Of a stretch of DNA of 64,000 nucleotides, positions 1 through 12,262 are shown piece by piece. The number at the start of each line of letters is the position of its first letter. Positions within the stretch are counted from its first letter, which is position 1. This DNA is from Berberis thunbergii (Eukaryota; Streptophyta; Magnoliopsida; Ranunculales; Berberidaceae), in NCBI GenBank assembly GCA_003290165.1, contig QNQO01005802.1, positions 124,001 to 188,000 of the forward strand, in the 5' to 3' direction. A program made the position numbers and the translations under genes. Under the pieces are notes generated by a model. It made no database searches, was not told where the DNA came from, and saw only the letters and a list, made by a program, of their open reading frames with translations.

Positions 1-537
1 AGCTGAATTTTTAAGAATCCCATAACCTATCAATTGGGTGACCTGTAGGTCATTAATGCTCTTGTTTTGATAGGTTGCTCAAGCTTCATTTTGATGGATG
101 CAAGGAGATTATTCTTGGTTATATGAACCATTATGAACAATGCTGACAAAATGCTCAAGATGCCATGCATGTACTCAGGCTACAAACTGAATGCTAGGTG
201 GCATTACTAACTTCAGGTGGAACGGAAAGATCTCATTAGCACATTACTTGTATGTGAAAGTGTTACCATGATTTTGCAACATTAGGAGGGCAATTACTGG
301 CAGGGATAGTTTTGCCGCAAACATTGTTGACAATATGGCCAATTTTGAGTACCCATTCAGGATTAGGTACAACCTTACTTTTCCAATATTAATTGGAATG
401 ACTCCTCCTTCTTGCAAAAGAATTAGCTCAAACTTATTGCTCAGAGTGGCTTTATGTTTTGTTTTAGCTAACACAGTTTCACACCTCCCTGTTCTTGTTT
501 AGGGGAACGCGCAAAGGAGTAGTGTTGCCTGTTTGCT
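1..537. other. Spacer with no recognisable gene
   Basis: I see no gene here. The only open frame of any length (minus strand, roughly 474 to 244) has no recognisable motif and ordinary AT-rich composition. The stretch may belong to the upstream flank of the small broken gene that starts at 880. Confidence 0.5.
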
Positions 538-538
538 C

Positions 539-569
<31 letters not shown>

Positions 570-572
570 TAT
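538..572. repeat. ATA trinucleotide microsatellite
   Basis: About eleven uninterrupted ATA/AAT repeats that run into a T-rich tract. They lie about 310 bases upstream of the start codon at 880, in what would be promoter or 5' leader sequence. Confidence 0.9.
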
Positions 573-879
573 ATTTTTTATTTCTTTTCTTTTTTTCCTC
601 TTTTCCAATTCTCAGGACCAAAATGCAACTCACAAAGGGTATTACCATTATTAATTGTATTCCAAGGGGTGTATCACAAAATCACCTAAATATAAAAACA
701 TTTCCAGAGAGTATTATTATGCCCATAGCTTGTCTTCGATATCCTCCTTGCCCTGTTTCACCTCTCTTGTTTCTTCTCCATTTCATCAAATTCTTCAAAT
801 CTCTCCAATTCCTTCAAAACCCAGATCCACAAATGCCCATTTCCAAATCAACCAGATTAGTTCTCATTGAATTCTGGCG

Positions 880-1252
880 ATGAGGATTCGTGGATCTTCA
901 ACTAGTCCACCATCAGCTTACTCATCCAATTCCACTTCTTCTCTCACTCCATCTCATTCTTCTTCAACCATTTCATTTGCTTCATTTCAATCCATTCTTC
1001 ATCTTCTTCGATCAATTTATCAAACCCGATGTGAAGGTCTCGATCTATTAGTTGAAGCTGGTTCTTCATGTTGCCGGATCTGTATTGGGTGTCCCATTCA
1101 CTCAAAGAAGAGTGATCAGGAGGAGAAAGAGAGCTTTTGAGTTCAGTAAGTTCATCTTCAATGAAATTGTGATCAATAAAGATGAACAAGAGAAGGATCA
1201 GAAAAATGAAGCAATTCAAATGATTTCAAATCAGAAGAGGAAAGAGGGATGA
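880..1252 (+). pseudogene. Small plant-type protein gene with one frameshift
   Basis: I do not recognise the family. A serine-rich N-terminus (MRIRGSSTSPPSAYSSNSTS) leads into a helical stretch (FQSILHLLRSIYQTR, then EGLDLLVEA). At about 1055-1060 the sensible reading shifts by one base into a second frame that continues with VAGSVLGVPFTQRRVIRRRK and ends at a TGA at 1252. Removing one base from the GCTGG at about 1057 would join the two halves into a single-exon protein of roughly 124 residues. The upstream sequence (730-879) is CT-rich and looks like a plant 5' leader. The join could be a real mutation or an assembly error. The basic cluster near the middle is the most distinctive feature. 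No function is proposed. Confidence 0.45.
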
Positions 1253-4244
1253 CTTTCCCTTCTAAGTATCAAGACTCTGTTCTTCATCATGGAGGCGATC
1301 TTCAAATCGTCGTCGATCGGATGACATCGATGGATCATTGGGTTAGTTTTTGTATTTCCAGCAATGGGTTTTGATCATTGGGGAGACATCTCTTCTTCTT
1401 CTTATGGTCTCTCTCTCTCTTGTTGTTTTTCTTATCTAGTTTCTACACATCATATGACATGAAATCACACAAATCTATATTGGGTTTTGGGTTTTAGTGT
1501 CAGATCTTTTAGAATCTCAGATGGATCTATAGATTATGATCTGATGGGTCATTTACCCAGTATTGTACCAATAGAATTTAGTGCAATTTGAGAAGGAGTT
1601 CATTTTTCCTAAATTTTTCAACAAAGTCTTGATACAATTTAGTTGATTTTGAAGCAGTTAATGTCGATGAAAGTTTATCTATTTCTTGTGATCTTAGTAT
1701 GAATGTGAATGTGTTGGATGAAATGGCTGAATTTTGCATTCTGGGTTGCTCTCTAAATGTATAGATCGAGTTGCTTCTTATTCATGACTGTTTAAATCTA
1801 TGTTTTATTGGAGATCCATTCAGTGCCCTGTTTAGATTAGGGATACCCAGTAAGATGAAACCTATGAGTGGAAGACTAGATTTTTCCATAATTTAGATAA
1901 AAAGACAATATCCTACCTCTACAGTTATGTGATGAATATCGTAAATACTAATCAAATTTTTTATGATAAGAACAATTACATATAAGTGTAGCTGCAACAA
2001 AATTTTTGATTATGAAATGTGAATATTTTCTTTTTGCAGTTAACTACTAATTGAGCCTTACAATAAGAAGCATTGAAGTATTTCCCTGGACTATTAGTGC
2101 CAGAACTTGCAGGTAGTGGCACCCTATCAGAGAATCACGTTCATCATTTACTTTGGGTAGGGATGGGAGCTGTTAGAGATTCTTCACGTTTTCCTTCATG
2201 GCATGTTTAATTTATTTTCAGTTCTGTGTTGTGTGGTAATTTTATGAACTAAGCGATGGAAAATAAACATTTCACAGATCGATTATTTTGGTTCTGAATA
2301 ACAGTGTGCTATCAGTATTTGCAATCGTCTTAGTGGAAATTATAGTTGGTTCTGCATTATTGAGCTGGTCGTTGTTCTGGTTTCAGTGGTTTATGTCATT
2401 TATATTCTAAATAGATTTGTACACCTGTAAATTAATTTTTCTCGATAATAATCGTGTGCAGACAATGCGTTTTCCGACTTGGATATGACACTATTCCCTG
2501 ATTTTAATTCCTAAGACGTGCAAATTTTGTGTACAGAGGATAGTACATATTTTTTGATCAGAACATCATTGCTTGTTGGAACTCTGTAACTATCCCTTGT
2601 TACTCTTGGATTTTTATTGAAGTGGTCATATCAGTGAACTGTGGGTTATATTGCTTCTGTAAGTGGCAGTTTCAACATTACTAAAGCAAGAGATGCTTGG
2701 GATGTGATCCATCCTCCTTGTTTTTAATAATGATGGAATGCTATTTGTTCGTGTCACCTGCTATACAATATGTTCCATTAACTTTGAAAAGATTCAACAC
2801 TTATAACCAACAGAAACTAACTTCAACTGATGCAAACATAGTTTGTCCTCAATCTTGCAAAATCTGTCTATCTGTTTTGCGTTTAAAAATGTTTCTCCAA
2901 AAGCCATTGAGGGAGAAGGTCAGAATTGACAATGCATTCAGTTTGGACAAGTTGGAAACATAAATGAGATAATTATTTGTCTACTTGTTTATTTGGAGAT
3001 AGATGGGGGTATTTATGCATAAATTTCAAAATTGGGGAAATGCATATTCCATCTTCTACAACCTTACAATGGTATTCAAATTGCAAAAAAAATATGATAT
3101 GATCTCATGCCACCGTCAAAGTAACACAAACCTGGAAAAATGCAACCTCATCATGCACGGATGAATATATGGATATGGAATTGATGCAGAATTCAAATTC
3201 CAAACTCCCCTGTTTGGAAATCCTATTCAATATAATAATAATTCAACCAATTTCAAAGGCCTTTTCAAGATTTTGTCATAGTGAAGTTATTGTGCTTATA
3301 TTTTTTGTTGATAAAACTCACGTGTCCCTGAGATTCTCATGAAATAGAGCATTGAATTCTTCTAGCGGGAGCAAGGAATGTTATTCCCAATCACATTGGA
3401 ACTAGAATGTCACCACTTTTTCCCTTTCTTTCCTATCTCCTCTCTAATTCACTTCGTTCGTTACTGCGTATCGATGGAATGAGATCCATCAACCAAAACA
3501 CATATGTACACCACAGGATCTTACTGCACTTCACCATCAAGGAGTTGATGAGTGTGCAGTAGACAGAGTGGAGAAAGATGGGAATGGCAAAACTGGAGCA
3601 CATTTGGTGACAGTGGTTGAGAAAGGGTCAGCAATGAGAGTGATGACAATGGAAATGGGACTAGATAGGACTAAAAACAGGAGAAAGAGGAAAATGGCAG
3701 TGTATATATAACAGGCAAACAAAGAAAAAAATTATACATGAAGGCCGCGGGAGAAACCAGCCTAGGAAGAGCAGTGTTAGTGCTGTATACTCTATAGGCC
3801 AATTTGATTCTAGAGGGGATTACTCCATAAAAGTAAGAATAATAATAAATTCAAAGAAAATAAATTAAAGTTAAATAAAACAAAATTATTAACAATTGAC
3901 CTGAACATGCCTAATCATTTGAGAAACTTTAGCAATTAACTACAAGTTCATTCATGAACTAGTCTGTGACATAACATAGTTTTGATGTAACAAGAAGTTC
4001 TTCCAATTACATCCTTTCCTTGCCCGGGTCTGTTGCTATTCCATTTCTTTCTTGAAGAAAAGTTCCAAATTACCCTTAAAAAGAAAAAGAAAAAAAAACC
4101 AATTCCCTTTGCTCATCCATGAGCCTTGGTGATATCGACCGCTTTAAACGATAACACAGATACTGTTACATGAGTACCAACCGGGCCCTAATGTACAAAA
4201 CACCCAGAATCTGTGAATTGATGTGATCAAACCCTCCATTACAT
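1253..4244. other. AT-rich spacer between two gene relics
   Basis: I see no gene. The first few hundred bases may be 3' untranslated sequence of the preceding broken gene. The right part, from about 3800, is the downstream flank of the minus-strand WRKY gene. Open frames at 2697-2963 (plus) and 3722-3537 (minus) show no family motif. Confidence 0.45.
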
Positions 4245-4628
4245 CTATGTAGTGACAGATTGAGCAATGAATCTAGAATGGTTGTGTTCACCTCATAGGT
4301 CACAATCAGCATCAATGGATCTTCCAAGCACCTTCTCAACATGCTTCCTTGCTGGGCACCTCTCATGCTGCTACACTTGTAGTATCCCCTGCATAAGTTC
4401 AAGTAAATGTTATCAGTTAATTCAAATTTGGAATTCATCATCTATTCGTAAATTGCCACCAAGTCACTGTCAGCTGTCAGAATGCTTTGGTCAGGCATAT
4501 AGGAAGATAGTGGATGAGTTTACCAACTGATAAGTTGTGGTAAAATGCATGGTATAATAGAAAACAAAGTAAGGCGCATAAATAATTGGATTTTACACAT
4601 TTGTAAACATTGCAAGTGGTTAATGGTT

Positions 4629-4730
4629 CAATACTTTCTTGCTTTTTCAAATCAGCAAGACACAGAACGGTTTGCGGTTTCTTGCCTTTTCAATACTTTC
4701 TTTCTTTTTCAAATCAGCAAGAAACAGGGG
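4629..4730. repeat. Short direct repeat in WRKY intron 2
   Basis: Two ~40-base copies, each reading roughly TCAATACTTTCTT-CTTTTTCAAATCAGCAAGA-ACAG, start near 4629 and 4689 with about 20 unrelated bases between them. They lie within the long second intron of the WRKY relic. Confidence 0.7.
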
Positions 4731-4836
4731 AAAAGCTCGAGGGCAAGAAGCTCACACAGCAGGATGCAAAGACAACAATAGCATATTAGCCAGAGAGAGA
4801 TTACATAACACATCAGTAAAGGGCAAACTTTGAGGA

Positions 4837-5414
4837 TGAGAGATTCTACTAAGCCCCCCTCCTAAGAGATCACCAATCAACACCATTATCACCACTCACA
4901 ATCTAGGCAGTCCCTGCATCGCACCATCTCTTCGTCCTCTCGCCATGACCAGACCCATGCAGACAACACCACCCTCTTTCATTGACACCAGAGACCACCA
5001 CCTCGCCCTCTTCTCCGACTTGCTCTCGTCCTGCTTCCTCAAACCTTCTACTCCACTGTCGACCTCCTCGCCACCATAGACCATCAGCAACCAACACCCA
5101 TACCGACCACCTCTCCTCCATCCAACGTCACGCCACTACAAACCTTCATCTTGCTCTGCTCCAGGCTCTCTTCTATCTCACCTCCACCGTAGACCTCCAT
5201 CACTGTCGCCTCTCATCACCGTCTCGCTTGCAACGACACAACCAGGAAGAGAAAGAGGGAAATTTTTTAAACTGTCTCTCTTTGCTATTCGCACCACCGC
5301 AGAGCAGTTTATATTAAAAAAAAAAAAAGATTCTCACCACTTAGCCTGATCACGTGCTGGACACCATCCAGTCACTAAACAGGTCCAACCCACCAAGCTA
5401 AGTAGAATTCTCCA
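4837..5414. mobile_element. Non-autonomous TIR transposon with 8-9-bp TSD
   Basis: The ends are imperfect inverted repeats: the left begins TGAGAGATTCTACTAAGC and the right, read inward on the other strand, begins TGGAGAATTCTACTTAGC. The direct repeat TTTGAGGAT flanks it (4829-4837 and 5415-5423), either 8 bases (hAT-like) or 9 (Mutator-like). The interior is CT-rich and has no transposase. It sits in intron 2 of the minus-strand WRKY relic. Confidence 0.7.
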
Positions 5415-6410
5415 TTTGAGGATACCTCACAAATCCTCACCACCATACCACAATCTTAATGCTTCTACAGATTTTCTCAACCTCTAGACTTTTCTACCCA
5501 GTTACTCTCTTTCCTACCCAAAAGACTGCAATAAGAAATTTATCAAGTACCCAATCTCCTTCAAATGTGAAGGTTCAAATGGACATTGCCTCACCCATTG
5601 ATTGAAAGTATTCATTCAGCTGCAGAACAGATGACAAATGACAGCTCCCCCAAGAAGGTATGGTTATGTTTGGTTGATTGGAAAGTGGGAGAAGGGAAGT
5701 GAGGTTGTAGATGAAATTCCAGTTCCAATTTATGTGGGAGTCACTCCTCACTCCTCCCTAAGGAATTCAATTCTCATATTTTTTTAGAAACTTTGAATGC
5801 GAGTCCTATTTTGTCAATAGAAATTCAGCCTAGGAGAGACAACACTCAGAAGAGATAAATTGTGACAATGGACTGACAACTTTGGGCATGCTGAAGGAGA
5901 AAAACCTTCTTTGGGGGCACTCATCTTTTATCTGCAACTCTATAAACTAAAGCAGCTCAACCAAATCCACTATTTTTAGGAAATTGTAAGGAATAATCCC
6001 GATTCAATAATCAGGACTTAGGAGCAACCCTTTGTGGCTTTTAAATGTTTTAATGGATATTCCATAAATGATAATTGCATTCACTTTCCAAAGAAGTAAA
6101 TACAAGATAATCTGCTCCTGAATTTGGTATGGCACCTATGGTCATTTGAAAAAATGTCTTTCAAACTGCTTTTAAGTTGAAGAGGACAAGTTTTCAGTTC
6201 TTTCAGATGCTGCCAATTTCCTACAGAAGTGACATCAACAGTAAGAAAGGGTATTTCTGCTATTCAAAAGGGAAACCAAGAGTTATTAGCCAAGTGCAAG
6301 GACACTAACATGCATTGCTATTAAAGACAGGTGAGACGTGTCCGACACATGTTGGAGACAGGAGAGACATGTCCAACAGAATGCTAATGGGAAGTGCAAA
6401 CGCATTTAAT

Positions 6411-6840
6411 TCCTCCTCCCCTACCCAGGCGATATGGGACTATGATTCCCCTTGTAGCTCGTCCAACCCCTCTCAGCCTGTTGGACTCCAACCCTCACCC
6501 TCACCCTCACCCTCAGGTCTGCCCACTCAGGGTCTCACAATCCACCCCCTTAAGGCCCAACGTCCACGTGGCATTCTTCCGACTGGGTCAAGCTCTGATA
6601 CCAAACTGTGACGACCCACTCTCGCACTGTATCAATACTGTCCGCTTTGGGCTATCATCCGACCCTCACGACTTTAAAACGCGTCGATACAATGGGGAGC
6701 TGACCCCGCACATATAAGGATCATCCTCCTCCCCTACCCAGGCGATATGGGACTATGATTTCCCTTGTAGCTCGTCCAACCCCTCTCGGCCTATTGGGCA
6801 TTTTGGGCCTGTTGAGCTCCAACCCTCACCCTCACCCTCA
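6411..6840 (-). mobile_element. TRIM-like miniature LTR retroelement
   Basis: A ~234-bp LTR occupies 6607-6840, with TG and CA at its ends. It is followed on the minus strand, two to three bases on, by a primer-binding site, the complement of GCTCTGATACCA (6592-6603), which matches the initiator methionine tRNA. A short internal region of about 90 bases leads to a second, truncated LTR copy (6411-6515) that repeats about 105 bases of the first, including CCCCTACCCAGGCGATATGG. There is no coding sequence. Two LTRs, a PBS and almost no interior is the TRIM architecture. The element is minus-oriented and lies in WRKY intron 2. Confidence 0.75.
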
Positions 6841-8059
6841 CCTCTTAGACATGTTTTGGGAAGTATTATGGTGTCTCTTGTGTTGCACATGGGTCAGCCT
6901 AGATGTTATTGCTACACAGCCCATCACGAGTAAAGAATTTGATATCATGCAAAGGACCAAATTGAATGGCATGAACATAATTTGGCATATATGGCTGATA
7001 AAAATTACAATACTAATCATTCTGATGCATCACAAAAACCGCAACCAAACCCGCCTTGCATAAAACATATGTAAATTTTATAAGCAGCAAAATTAATCAT
7101 ACCTTGGATGTGGGGAACCCTTGATTGGCTTCTGTCCATACTTCCTCCATGTATACTCATCGGGAGGGATATCAGCAATCTTGTTACTAATAGCAGGCAC
7201 CTTGATGGATTTCTTCACCCTCAGTTTCCTACGTACATAAAAGACTAACTGTTACTAAAACCAAACAAGTTAAAACAAATGATAATTATCTAATAACGAG
7301 GTCCAAGTATCTAACCTCCTCTTTGAGCAATGGCATCTACCACTACTTCCACATTTGACATTCCCATCTTCTCCCCTACTAGAGCACTTTCTTTTGTGAC
7401 TTAGCTGTGAACTCGACGCCTGCGACACACCCATCATATGTAAAGGACTCCCATCTAAGCTAGCCACACTGCCATCCACACTCAGTGAGGACATAAAAGA
7501 TCTAGTGGATGACATGGTGGGTGTGCAACTTGGGCTATCAAATTTCAGACTTATACCACTATTACTCCTCTTATACATCATCTCAGCTTGAAACCTCATA
7601 TTCTGCTGCTGCTGCTGCTGAAACATTTGTTGTTGTTGCAAGAATTGATACTGTGTCGGAGTCGGTCTTTGTTGGGCAAGTTGGTGAGTATTTGAAACCG
7701 AGTCCATATCCAATGCTGAATTACCTAAGAACAATTTCTGACTAATCGAATTAAAACCAACTTCCATAGCTGGGTTCTCAAGATTCTTCTTGTCTGAAGA
7801 AGTTTTGGTAATGTTTTGGTTGTCCAAAAAGATGCATTTTGCAGAAGGGACTTGAAATCTCAAATTCTTCAAATTCCTGACCCTTCCATGAGCCAAACCA
7901 GTGTCCAAAAGACACAACTCTCTTGAACTTGACCACAGCCTCCTCTGTCTCCATCATTAAACTCCTAATGGGAACCTGATCCTGAGGCTTGGACAAAAGA
8001 CTAAGAACTCTGTGGCAGCTCCCAACTGCTGCTCTGTTAGCTACCTCAACCTCCTCCAT

Positions 8060-9310
8060 GATTGTTCCTCCAAACCCTAAACTCCCAAAACCCTAAAACC
8101 CCACAAGCCCACCTAGCAAATCATAACAACAGCTCCAAATTTCAGCTCTGCAAGCAAAACCCAGATGGGAATTGTCATAATTTGAGTCTTTTAACAAGAA
8201 CCAGCTCTGGCTTTCAATCATCTGAAACAGAGAAGAAATAAAGCTAGCTCCTTTAGTTCTAAAAAGAATCTCAATAGCATAAACCATCAAAACCCATTAT
8301 AAAAAAACTCAAAAGCTAACAATGGTATCGATCAAAAGCTCAAATTTTTAAGTAGATAAGATTAATAAGAAGAAATAAAAGAGGCAAACCTTGTAGCATT
8401 CAGAGAGCTGTAAAGCCCTAGATTCTGCTTGCACGAGGACTGTGAGGAGCTTAAGAGGTGTGAAAGAGAAGACTTTCTTCTGCACCTACAACAAAAAGAA
8501 TTCATGACGCCAAAACAAATTCAAGTTTTTCATTTTAATATTGAAAGTTAATCAAATCAAACCAAACCATTAAGAAAAGGTAGAGAGATGAGAGGCGCAT
8601 TCAAATATCATGCGCACAAAAGCAGCTCTGAAATGAAACCCAAGTCTTTATCACAGATCAAAGCTCGGCCCCACCAAATGACCTGCCCTTTTTGGCAAGA
8701 ACTGACTCGCACCAACGTTTTCTCTCTCTCAAAGCATCTACTTTCTTTCTCACACCGTATTTTTTTACATCGCCTGTACAAATAAAATTATTCATTTTTC
8801 TTCATCACCATTCAAATCGACAATGGTTTCTCCATCCCCCATTTAAAATCTCTTGTAATCTATTCCAAATCTCTCCCTACACTCAAATATTTTGTAAATC
8901 TCCTCCATCTTCATCGAAAACTCTTAAAATCTCCTCAAAGTCGAAACCCTTAAACCCAAAATCAATAAATATACTAACTTTACATAATAAACAAATAAAA
9001 ACGAAAAATATGATAACTTTCAAACTAATTTAAACCCTCAATTGAGACTGATTCTCAAGCTCATCAAACACAAAAGTTCTGGTACTCCGAGTTATCTAAT
9101 AAACACAACTGAATTACTTGAAAATGTTTTGAAATGAGGAAGTTATGGTCATTTTACTAAAGTCGTACAAATCTGTCCGAAAAATAAAAACGGAATATTG
9201 TTCCTGCCTTTCGACCAACTTATGTGCTCGATCAAGACCGATTCTCAGGTTCATCAAAACACAACTTAAATCATTTAAAAATATTTTGAAATGAACAAGT
9301 TATGGTCATT
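8060..9310. other. Upstream flank of the WRKY relic
   Basis: This region would hold the WRKY 5' untranslated region and promoter on the minus strand. The sequence between about 8100 and 8500 is pyrimidine/purine-rich as plant leaders often are, and could contain a leader intron. Beyond 8600 it becomes AT-rich spacer. No additional gene is recognisable. Confidence 0.4.
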
Positions 9311-9420
9311 CACTACACCACAGCTACCTATTAATAGCAATTGATGATAGCATTTTTTATGTTTATGCTATAAAAACCCAAATTCTAATGACATTACAGT
9401 ATTAAAACGCTATAGAAAAA
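9311..9420. mobile_element. CACTA-type left terminus
   Basis: The sequence begins CACTACACCACAGCTACC, followed by short subterminal motifs such as CTATTAATAGCA, TGATAGCATTTT and AAAACGCTATAG. The same terminus and motif type occur at 14461, and many copies of the motif lie at 18640-18980. It could be the outer left end of one large element running to about 18.99 kb, or an orphan end. Confidence 0.55.
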
Positions 9421-9507
9421 AAACAGTGGGACATTTAAAAGTTAAAACCGCTCGATTATTTCTCTCTAAAATCTGAGAAACCCGCTCTCACTCGCTAAAA
9501 AAAAATA

Positions 9508-9653
9508 GAGCTTTGCTACAGAGCGAGGGAACCACCCATCCGCCTCGAAATGAGTGCATCGAATTTGAGATATGCGATGGCGCTTATCTCGAGGCGGATG
9601 GATGGCTCCCTCGCTCCCTCCCTCGTTCCCTCCCTCGACCCCTAGAATTTTCC
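9508..9653. mobile_element. MULE-type MITE, copy 1
   Basis: A 146-bp element starting GAGCTTTGCTACAGAGCGAG and ending CCCCTAGAATTTTCC, flanked by a perfect 9-bp direct repeat AAAAAAATA (9499-9507 and 9654-9662). An internal inverted repeat built on CATCCGCCTCGA lets most of it fold back. A second copy lies at 28969-29139. The 9-bp target duplication points to the Mutator-like group. Confidence 0.75.
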
Positions 9654-9854
9654 AAAAAAATAACACATCTCTTTGACACTCCCACTCGATTTTCTCCAGG
9701 TCTTGCTGTTGGAGCTCTCTCTCTCCTTCGTTTCCTCTCTCTCTCTATCTCTGAAACCTACCAACCTTGACTCTGATATTGGTAAGTTTTTTGAAACGTT
9801 TTTTTTCTTTAGTGATTGAAAATCAAGAACTAAGAATCTCTTCATGCTGCAGAA

Positions 9855-11163
<1,309 letters not shown>

Positions 11164-12262
11164 CAGCCCCCCCAAGACATATCTTCCCGATGGAGATATT
11201 GATTTAACTGTAATTTGTAGTCAAAACAAGGAACATGCTTTGGCCAACAATATTCTTGTTGTCATTGAATGAGAAAAGCAGAATAATCCTGCAGAGTTTT
11301 GAGTGGAGGACATCCAATACATCAATGTGAAGGTTAAACTCCATATTCTTTTACTTTTATCTGAGACTTTTTTTTTTAATCTCTGGGACATGGTTTAGTA
11401 GTGATACTGGTAGTATATTGATGCAGTTGTATTGTCCAGAATTTGGACTGAAGAAATTTGTTCTGATTGTTTATAATATAAATAATTTAAGGCAATATAA
11501 GCATCAAAATTTCAAAAAGTTTTATTTCACACTTCTTTTTTTGGAAAATACATATCTATTTATCTGGTTAAGGTCGTAGATTACATTAGGCACCTTGACT
11601 GTCATACTCATCAAGTTGGGCTTAGAGACTCCAAATTTCTATGTGATAGAAAACTGATTCATGTTACCAACCAAAGGCTCCACCAGAAATCGCAAGTTGG
11701 ATCTAATTTTGTTGCAATTGCCTAAATTAATTTATAGCAACTCGTATGAGGGGATCCAAACTTTACCATTCAAACTAGCAAGATTAGATCTAAAATGATC
11801 ATCACCTAGATCAGATTAGATCTAAACTGATCATTACCTAGATCTAAAATGATCATCACCTAGATTAGATTTAAATGTTACCATTCAAACTTAAATGAAC
11901 TTATTACCATTCATTAAAATTGGATTCCTAATGCTTACCTCATCCCTATTTATAGGCCAAACTAATAACTGAGCTATCTAACTTTACAGCCTAAAAAAAC
12001 TAACAAGTACTTGGTACTTCTCTAACCCTAGGAAAATAAATATTTATTAATAGAAATTCCTATCTCGCTATTTGTTTTTTAAATCGTTTATTTATTTACC
12101 TATGTTTTTTGCCAACTAGTCTTTTTCTTCAGGCAAATGCTTTCCCACCCAGTCTCTTTGCTCATTGCACCATTCGGGATTTTCGTGGACAGGTCAAACT
12201 GATCAAGTGGATTGTATGAAACATTTTTGTGGACATCTCATTCAATCAATTAAGCGGACTCG
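11164..12262 (+). pseudogene. Poly(A)-polymerase/OAS1-like nucleotidyltransferase fragment
   Basis: Two exons of a plant nucleotidyltransferase of the PAP/OAS1-like superfamily. The first (about 11164-11332) contains TYLPDGDIDLTVI, where the two acidic residues of the D-x-D metal-binding motif are visible, then NKEHALANNILVVIE, a TGA stop, and VEDIQYINVK after a second TGA. The second (12193-12262), bounded by AG and GT, reads VKLIKW, a TGA at about 12217, then NIFVDISFNQLSGL. The intron is about 860 bases. Three in-frame stops make it dead. It lies between two CACTA-type left ends, with a BSK fragment on one side and an ARF fragment on the other. Confidence 0.7.

Larger units (their letters stand above)
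4245..8059 (-). pseudogene. WRKY transcription factor, group IId (WRKY21/39/74-like), broken
   Basis: WRKY factors bind W-box DNA in the nucleus; group IId members also bind calmodulin. Three exons read on the minus strand. Exon 1 (8059-7316) starts [20 protein letters not shown], contains the VKFKRVVS segment, a polyglutamine run and the plant zinc-cluster (KCGSSGRCHCSKRR). Exon 2 (7228-7103) is clean and holds [16 protein letters not shown]. Exon 3 (4388-4245) holds [15 protein letters not shown] and a stop at 4245. All splice sites are GT-AG and keep phase. Exon 1 lacks about two bases after KFKRVVS at about 7925, which moves the rest of the exon to another frame. Exon 3 has lost one base in the SSMRG-C region, gained one before RCLEDP, and lost one before EHNH, so the C-X5-C...H-X-H zinc finger is not encoded in one frame. 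The HARF-like motif is also altered (LAHGRV). Family assignment is firm. Pseudogene versus sequencing indels is less certain. Confidence 0.85.

Noticed and set aside
4267..4530. Plus-strand frame over the WRKY third exon
   Set aside because: The minus strand carries the WRKY zinc-finger sequence with correct splice sites; the plus frame is its shadow.
4982..5317. 111-codon serine/threonine-rich frame
   Set aside because: It lies inside a TIR element with a target duplication and reflects CT-rich low-complexity DNA.
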